Origin: JBFMHD01 sp040752395 [NCBI: Candidatus Hydrogenedentota bacterium]
GTDB taxonomy: Bacteria > JBFMHD01
Assembly: GCA_040752395.1 (NCBI GenBank)
Contig: JBFMHD010000095.1
Coordinates: 1 to 10,157 of the forward strand
Direction of reading: 5' to 3'
Length of the DNA: 10,157 nt
Below the pieces are notes generated by a model. It did no database searches. It was not told where the DNA came from and saw nothing but the letters and a program-made list of their open reading frames with translations. Positions 6,536-10,157 of this stretch are shown here, in pieces. The stretch's first letter is position 1; each line of letters opens with the position of its first letter. The position numbers were made by a program, and so were the translations under genes.

Positions 6536-6641
6536 AATACTGGCTGATGAAAACATTCACCGTAAAATAATAAATTCTCTGCAGGAACATAAATACGATG
6601 TGATCTCCATATGGCATACTTTCCCAAAATTTTGTTGTTAA
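6525..6641 (+). pseudogene. Truncated DUF5615-like PIN toxin remnant
   Basis: TTG 6525 has an excellent AAGGAGG ribosome site (AGGAGG 6513-6518) and opens a 38-residue frame that overlaps the antitoxin end by 11 bases. It begins LQFKILADENIHRKI, the N-terminus of DUF5615 toxins including the acidic A-D-E-N motif, and continues SLQEHKYDVISIW before TAA 6639-6641. Full-length relatives have about 110-120 residues with further acidic active-site positions, which are missing. No continuation appears in the 30 bases before hypA. The toxin therefore looks dead, leaving an orphan antitoxin. The junction probably arose by deletion or insertion of the hyp segment. Assignment rests on the short N-terminus and on its partner. 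Confidence 0.7.
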
Positions 6642-6663
6642 AACCTTTCTTTATATCTATACT
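6635..6663 (+). promoter_or_regulatory. Candidate promoter for hypAB
   Basis: TTGTTA (6635-6640) is followed after 17 bases by TATACT (6658-6663, 5 of 6). The start would fall at about 6669-6672, at or just before the hypA ATG (6672), giving a leaderless message. This fits the lack of any ribosome site before hypA. The -35 sits within the final codons of the toxin remnant. Confidence 0.4.
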
Positions 6664-6671
6664 TTTGGCTT

Positions 6672-7040
6672 ATGCATGAATATTCGATCGCAAAAAACAT
6701 TATGGATTCATTAACTGAATTAAAGCCAGAGTATCAGGATAAACCTGTAATTAAAGTCACCATTCTTGCTGGTAGACTTCATCGGATTGTACCAGAATCG
6801 TTATTTTTTTATCTTGACCTGCTCAAAAAAGATAGCGAATTTAAAGACACAGAATTCGTTTTCAGGGAAAAAGATGTTGAAGTAAGGTGTAGTACCTGTA
6901 ATAATATATCGAAACTGGCTGATTTTTTTCTTTTCTGTCCCCTCTGTAACAGTTTAGATGTGAGACTCGTCTCAGGTAATGAACTTGTCATAGAGTCCAT
7001 AGAAATTGAGGAGAAAGAAGATGGAGATAAAAGTCTATAA
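6672..7040 (+). CDS. hypA: Hydrogenase nickel-insertion protein HypA
   Basis: This 122-residue HypA hands nickel to the [NiFe] hydrogenase large subunit precursor together with HypB. It begins MHEYSIA. His2 is the nickel ligand, so ATG 6672 must be the start although no ribosome site precedes it. The structural zinc site is CSTC (73-76) plus CPLC (89-92). The C-terminus is acidic (EIEEKEDGD). hypB starts within its last codons (20-bp overlap), so the two are coupled. HypC, D, E and F, needed for the Fe(CN)2CO part, are not in the window. A candidate promoter lies at 6635-6663. Confidence 0.95.
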   Translation: MHEYSIAKNIMDSLTELKPEYQDKPVIKVTILAGRLHRIVPESLFFYLDLLKKDSEFKDTEFVFREKDVEVRCSTCNNISKLADFFLFCPLCNSLDVRLVSGNELVIESIEIEEKEDGDKSL

Positions 7041-7671
7041 AGAGATAATGGAAGCCAGTGACCAGATTGCGCAGCAGATAAGAGACTTGCTGGATAATTT
7101 CCGTATATTCGCAATAAATCTTATCAGTTCACCGGGTAGTGGAAAAACCACGCTTCTTGAACGTTTGATACCGGTATTAGAAGAATCAGGGATAAAAATC
7201 GGTGTGATAGAAGGCGACCTTGCAACCTCCAACGATGCTGAGAGAATCTCAAGATTGAATATTCCGGTCGCTCAGATAAACACAGGTTCAGGATGTCATC
7301 TCGGTGCAGAGATGGTACATCAGGCTTTGAAAGGGTTTCCGCTTGCTAAAATCAATTTATTGATTATCGAGAACGTGGGTAACCTTGTCTGTCCTACGGG
7401 CTTTTATCTTGGTGAAAACATCAAAATAGGTATGATGAGTGTTCCTGAAGGTGACGACAAGCCTGTTAAATATCCGCTACTTTTAAACGTCTCTGAAGCA
7501 ATAATACTTAATAAAATCGACCTCATCCCATACACAAATTTCAATAAAGATAATTTCATCAATTATTGTAAACGTATTAATTCTAAAGTTAAAATTTTTG
7601 AAACCTGCGCAACCACAGGTGAAGGTATTACCGAGTTTGTGGATTGGCTGATCTTAAAATCTAAAACTTAA
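7021..7671 (+). CDS. hypB: Hydrogenase nickel-insertion GTPase HypB
   Basis: This 216-residue GTPase of the SIMIBI class drives nickel delivery with HypA. The P-loop is SPGSGKTT (37-44), followed by EGD (64-66), the metal-site residues Cys92-His93 in SGCHLGAEM, ENVGNLVCP with Cys124, and NKID (164-167) for guanine recognition. The high-affinity N-terminal CxxGC-type nickel motif and His-rich stretch of some HypB proteins are absent, so this is the short form that relies on the G-domain site. The frame is open to TTG 7006, but ATG 7021 has GAGGAG at the proper distance and is preferred. Its 3' end overlaps the convergent zinc-ribbon gene by 18 bp. Confidence 0.96.
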   Translation: MEIKVYKEIMEASDQIAQQIRDLLDNFRIFAINLISSPGSGKTTLLERLIPVLEESGIKIGVIEGDLATSNDAERISRLNIPVAQINTGSGCHLGAEMVHQALKGFPLAKINLLIIENVGNLVCPTGFYLGENIKIGMMSVPEGDDKPVKYPLLLNVSEAIILNKIDLIPYTNFNKDNFINYCKRINSKVKIFETCATTGEGITEFVDWLILKSKT

Positions 7672-8067
7672 GCTGTATTCTGTATAAACCCAGTAAACCA
7701 TTGCCCCGAGAAAAGCAAACCCCAGCAATAAAAAGACCGTAAGCAAAATAGTGTTGGTTGTGGCTTCACGTCTATGTTTATCGCACAGGGCTTTCATATA
7801 TGATCTGGTTATGTATGGTTTAGCCGGTGCACCACAAACCTCACATACTAACATTTTATCCTCGACTATGACTTTTTTAATATTGATTCCTGATGGTTTA
7901 TCAGTTTTTTCAATCAGGGTTTTCAACCGTTCAACAGTGATCCCGAAATTCTGGCTACAAAATTTGCAGTACCAGGTTTCAGCTATTTTTTGGCCTGAGT
8001 CGTTCCTTACATCTGAAATATACTTTGTTTCAGTTCTGTTGCATTTAGGGCATTTAATTTCAGGCAT
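7654..8067 (-). CDS. Double zinc-ribbon protein with C-terminal membrane segment
   Basis: This 137-residue protein is not recognised by name. Two zinc-ribbon-like modules are visible: Cys6-x2-Cys9 with Cys34-x2-Cys37, and Cys75-x2-Cys78 with Cys95-x2-His98. The linker is charged. A strongly hydrophobic segment at about 104-128 forms one membrane helix near the C-terminus, so the ribbons probably face the cytoplasm as in a tail-anchored protein. AGGAGG precedes ATG 8067 by 11 bases. It lies 89 bases after the hydrogenase protease on the same strand and may be the last gene of that operon. It overlaps hypB tail-to-tail. A role in hydrogenase assembly or electron transfer is only suggested by position; it could equally be a general membrane-anchored zinc protein. 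Confidence 0.8.
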   Translation of the reverse strand: MPEIKCPKCNRTETKYISDVRNDSGQKIAETWYCKFCSQNFGITVERLKTLIEKTDKPSGINIKKVIVEDKMLVCEVCGAPAKPYITRSYMKALCDKHRREATTNTILLTVFLLLGFAFLGAMVYWVYTEYSLSFRF

Positions 8068-8156
8068 AGAATCAAATTCCTCCTTATATTTTCAATACTC
8101 TGAAAAATAGTGTTTGTAAGGCACAAAGGTTAAGAAATTCAAATTTTTGTTAAAGA

Positions 8157-8672
8157 TTAGTCTGCTCTACATAATAGCAGTATCTTATCGCAGGCTCGGG
8201 GTATTGAGTCTCTTACGGTTTTTGATAACCCTGTGGATACTTCAGAAGGAATATGCTCTACCTGCACAGAGACTATCTTTACATCAACCTCGCACAATTC
8301 TTTTAATTCTTTTAATAGATTAGAAGTAGGAAGTTGATGCATAGAAAAATCATTTATTTTTATGCCCTGTATCTCGGATATATCCGGCTCAAAAACTTCA
8401 CCCGGTGTTCTACCCACATCCATAGCATCAACTATGATTATACGTTCAGGTCGTGTCTGGCTCAGAATAATATTAAATAATACCTCTCTTACGCTTGTCC
8501 CGCAATCCATCACATAAACATCCTCGGGTATCTTGTAATTTTTCGACAAATATTCCACAGTTTCGGGTCCAAACCCGTCATCACCAAACAATACGTTGCC
8601 GCAACCTAGCACCATGACTTTTTTCATACAGTATTCGAGTGATGTTGCAGGGTCGAACGGCTGTTTGGCCAT
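8157..8672 (-). CDS. [NiFe] hydrogenase maturation protease
   Basis: This 171-residue peptidase of the M52 (HybD/HycI/FrhD) family cuts off the C-terminal tail of the nickel-loaded large subunit. The signature GCGNVLFGDDGFGPETVEYL lies near 23-42. The expected nickel-sensing residues are present: Asp32, Asp82 or Asp85 in VDAMDVG, and His112 in SMHQLP. It follows the large-subunit gene by only two bases (TGACGATG), so it is coupled to it and is almost certainly its dedicated protease. The first 15 residues (MAKQPFDPATSLEYC) precede the usual family start; ATG 8627 (MKKVMVLGCGN) is an alternative, but neither start has a clear ribosome site, and the coupling favours 8672. Confidence 0.93.
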   Translation of the reverse strand: MAKQPFDPATSLEYCMKKVMVLGCGNVLFGDDGFGPETVEYLSKNYKIPEDVYVMDCGTSVREVLFNIILSQTRPERIIIVDAMDVGRTPGEVFEPDISEIQGIKINDFSMHQLPTSNLLKELKELCEVDVKIVSVQVEHIPSEVSTGLSKTVRDSIPRACDKILLLCRAD

Positions 8673-8674
8673 CG

Positions 8675-10120
8675 TCAGTTCTTCAGCGTTTCTATCAGCT
8701 CGCCATCTGCATCCAGTATGTCAATCCGTACAGGTAAACTGCCATCGAGTTTATGTGTGGCACAGGATAAGCACGGGTCATACGCTCTTATGGACATCTC
8801 AATTCTGTTCAGTATGCCCTGGTCGTATTTACCGTCCTTGATCAACGCCTTTGCAGCCTGGTTCACGGACATATTGATTGATGCGTTGTTGTGGGTTGTT
8901 CCTACAATGAGGTTAACATTCGTTACAGTACCGTTGGCATCAGTTTCATAATCGTGGATGAGTGTACCACGTGGTGCTTCGACACAACCTACCCCTCTTG
9001 CAGCCCGTGGTGTTACCGCAACTCTTGTCTCTCTACCTGTTATATCCGGGTCATTCAAAAGTTCAACAACGTGTTCTGCTGCATACACAAGTTCAATCAA
9101 TCTTGCCCAGTGATAGAGTAAAGTCAATTGTGCTGGCCGACCAAACTTTGACCTGAATTCCTCAAGTTCTTTCTGTGCTAATGGGGTTGCCATTTTATCC
9201 GCAACATTGATTCTTGCTAAACAGTTTGACCTGTAGATTCCTTTTGGAGCAGCAGTATCCATCGAGAACCCTTCACCCCATGATTTGGCATACGGGAACT
9301 TAAGATATGTCCAGTTTTCAATCCGTTCTGAAATGAAATCCGTGTATTTATCACACGGAAAATCTGTATACGAACCATCAGGCTTCATCAATCTGAGTTT
9401 ACCATCATAGAAATTAAGTGAACCATCATCAGTAACTGTTCCAATAAATCCGGTATTAATAACACCTAAAACTTTAACCACATCAAGATACTTTGGGAAA
9501 ATATTTTCTTTAGCAAATGCTATAGTAAATTTAGCGAACTCGAGCATCTCGTTTGCCATAGGAACAAGTTTATCTCTTTCAGCTTCAGTTAAAGGTTTAC
9601 TGAACCCACCCGGGACAGCAGTAACCGGATGTATTTTCTTTCCGGAAACTATCTCCAGCATCTTTGTGCCAAGAAAACGGGTCAGAGCAACCTTCTTGCC
9701 AAGTTCAGGGTTTGCCTTAATAATACCAATCACATTACGTACAGAATAATCAGCATCAGGTCCCATAACAAAATCTGGACCTGCAAGGAAGAAGAAATGA
9801 AGAATCTTGTCTTCACACTGGGCGATACTATGGCAAAGGTCTCTGAGTTTTTTCCCTGCAGGTGGAGGTGTTACGCCAAACACAGCATCGTTTGCCTTGG
9901 CAGACGCAAGATGATGGTGCCAGGGACATACACCGCAGATACTGGTTACTATCCTCGGGAGTTCCTCCACGGGTCTTCCTATACAGAACTTTTCGAACCC
10001 TCGTAACTCAACTACGTTTACTTTTGTGTCTGCCACATTGCCCGAGTCATCGAGTTGTATGGTCACCTTTGCGTGTCCTTCTATTCTTGAAACTGGTTGT
10101 ATAACTAATGTTTTACCCAT
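8675..10120 (-). CDS. mvhA: [NiFe] hydrogenase large subunit, group 3c-like (MvhA-type)
   Basis: This 481-residue catalytic subunit carries the Ni-Fe(CN)2CO site where H2 is split or made. The four cysteine ligands are in SICGVCPWHHHLAS (Cys62 and Cys65) and DPCLSCATH (Cys450 and Cys453). After His456 a 25-residue tail (KLDGSLPVR...) should be removed by the neighbouring protease. There is no Tat signal or membrane part. The overall pattern resembles cytoplasmic F420-non-reducing hydrogenases, which usually work with MvhG/MvhD and heterodisulfide-reductase-like partners; these would lie beyond the right edge. ATG 10120 is preferred over GTG 10129 because GGAGGTG sits six bases upstream. Its coding region is noticeably richer in GC than the trp genes. 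The exact subgroup is inferred from memory of motifs, not from a tree. Confidence 0.93.
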   Translation of the reverse strand: MGKTLVIQPVSRIEGHAKVTIQLDDSGNVADTKVNVVELRGFEKFCIGRPVEELPRIVTSICGVCPWHHHLASAKANDAVFGVTPPPAGKKLRDLCHSIAQCEDKILHFFFLAGPDFVMGPDADYSVRNVIGIIKANPELGKKVALTRFLGTKMLEIVSGKKIHPVTAVPGGFSKPLTEAERDKLVPMANEMLEFAKFTIAFAKENIFPKYLDVVKVLGVINTGFIGTVTDDGSLNFYDGKLRLMKPDGSYTDFPCDKYTDFISERIENWTYLKFPYAKSWGEGFSMDTAAPKGIYRSNCLARINVADKMATPLAQKELEEFRSKFGRPAQLTLLYHWARLIELVYAAEHVVELLNDPDITGRETRVAVTPRAARGVGCVEAPRGTLIHDYETDANGTVTNVNLIVGTTHNNASINMSVNQAAKALIKDGKYDQGILNRIEMSIRAYDPCLSCATHKLDGSLPVRIDILDADGELIETLKN

Positions 10121-10125
10121 TGTAA

Positions 10126-10157
10126 TCACCTCCCTGCCTTTGCTGGTAACGGTCTTA
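10126..10157 (-). CDS. C-terminal tail of an upstream gene (partial)
   Basis: One minus-strand frame ends ...RPLPAKAGR at TGA (10128-10126), five bases before the hydrogenase ATG, with the ribosome site inside its last codons. In MvhGA-like operons this would be the end of the small subunit or a partner. Only ten codons are visible, so the identity is an inference from operon order. Confidence 0.4.
   Translation of the reverse strand, partial: RPLPAKAGR

Noticed and set aside
8089-8106. TTTTCA/TGAAAA inverted repeat ahead of the zinc-ribbon gene
   Set aside because: It is AT-only apart from one pair, with no U-tract in the right place; it is too weak to call a terminator or operator.
9629-10006. 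Plus-strand 125-residue open frame inside the hydrogenase gene
   Set aside because: It is antisense to the conserved large-subunit N-terminal half and shows no domain.

Overview
The window looks like a piece of an AT-rich, anaerobic, H2-metabolising bacterial genome, most likely from an uncultured lineage. Evidence for a bacterium: Shine-Dalgarno sites, sigma70-like promoters, ATGA-coupled genes and a Tad/CpaF-type ATPase. Evidence for anaerobic H2 metabolism: a cytoplasmic group 3c-like [NiFe] hydrogenase large subunit with its own maturation protease, plus hypA and hypB. I cannot name the phylum from the sequence. An Omnitrophota-like or similar candidate phylum is only a guess.

Layout. 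Bases 1-241 hold no convincing gene but carry an unusual dyad of heptad-spaced AGTC/GACT blocks. Bases 242-2688 (minus strand) are a tight trpB-trpA operon (8-bp overlap). It continues by an ATGA overlap into a small stand-alone cyclic-nucleotide-binding-domain gene that is broken by a one-base frameshift in a poly-A run. The 265-bp leader upstream of trpB has a candidate promoter and small hairpins beside a U-tract. Bases 2954-3340 (minus) encode a small exported protein with an exact 40-residue repeat. Diverging from it is a nucleoside-phosphorylase-like gene (plus, to 4189), which runs tail-to-tail into the STAS-cpaF pair (minus, 4182-6031). That pair is also joined by ATGA and has a good promoter at 6091-6118.

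From about 6266 the plus strand carries a DUF433-type antitoxin gene followed by a truncated DUF5615-like toxin remnant. Next come hypA and hypB, the nickel-insertion proteins. Facing them on the minus strand is a hydrogenase operon reading inward from the right edge: the tail of an unseen upstream gene, the large subunit (mvhA-like), the maturation protease, and a double zinc-ribbon membrane protein of unknown role.

How the genes work together. The right-hand third is a coherent hydrogenase module. HypA and HypB deliver nickel to the large subunit, and the protease then removes the 25-residue C-terminal tail. The left part is the last two steps of tryptophan synthesis. The middle holds unrelated accessory and regulatory genes. 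The hydrogenase genes are visibly richer in GC than the trp region in the lines I sampled (about 48% against about 30%).

I did not find a clearly new multi-gene system. The leads most worth checking are the cyclic-nucleotide receptor coupled to trpBA with its frameshift, the STAS-CpaF coupling, the 40-residue-repeat exported protein, and the zinc-ribbon membrane protein next to the hydrogenase genes.
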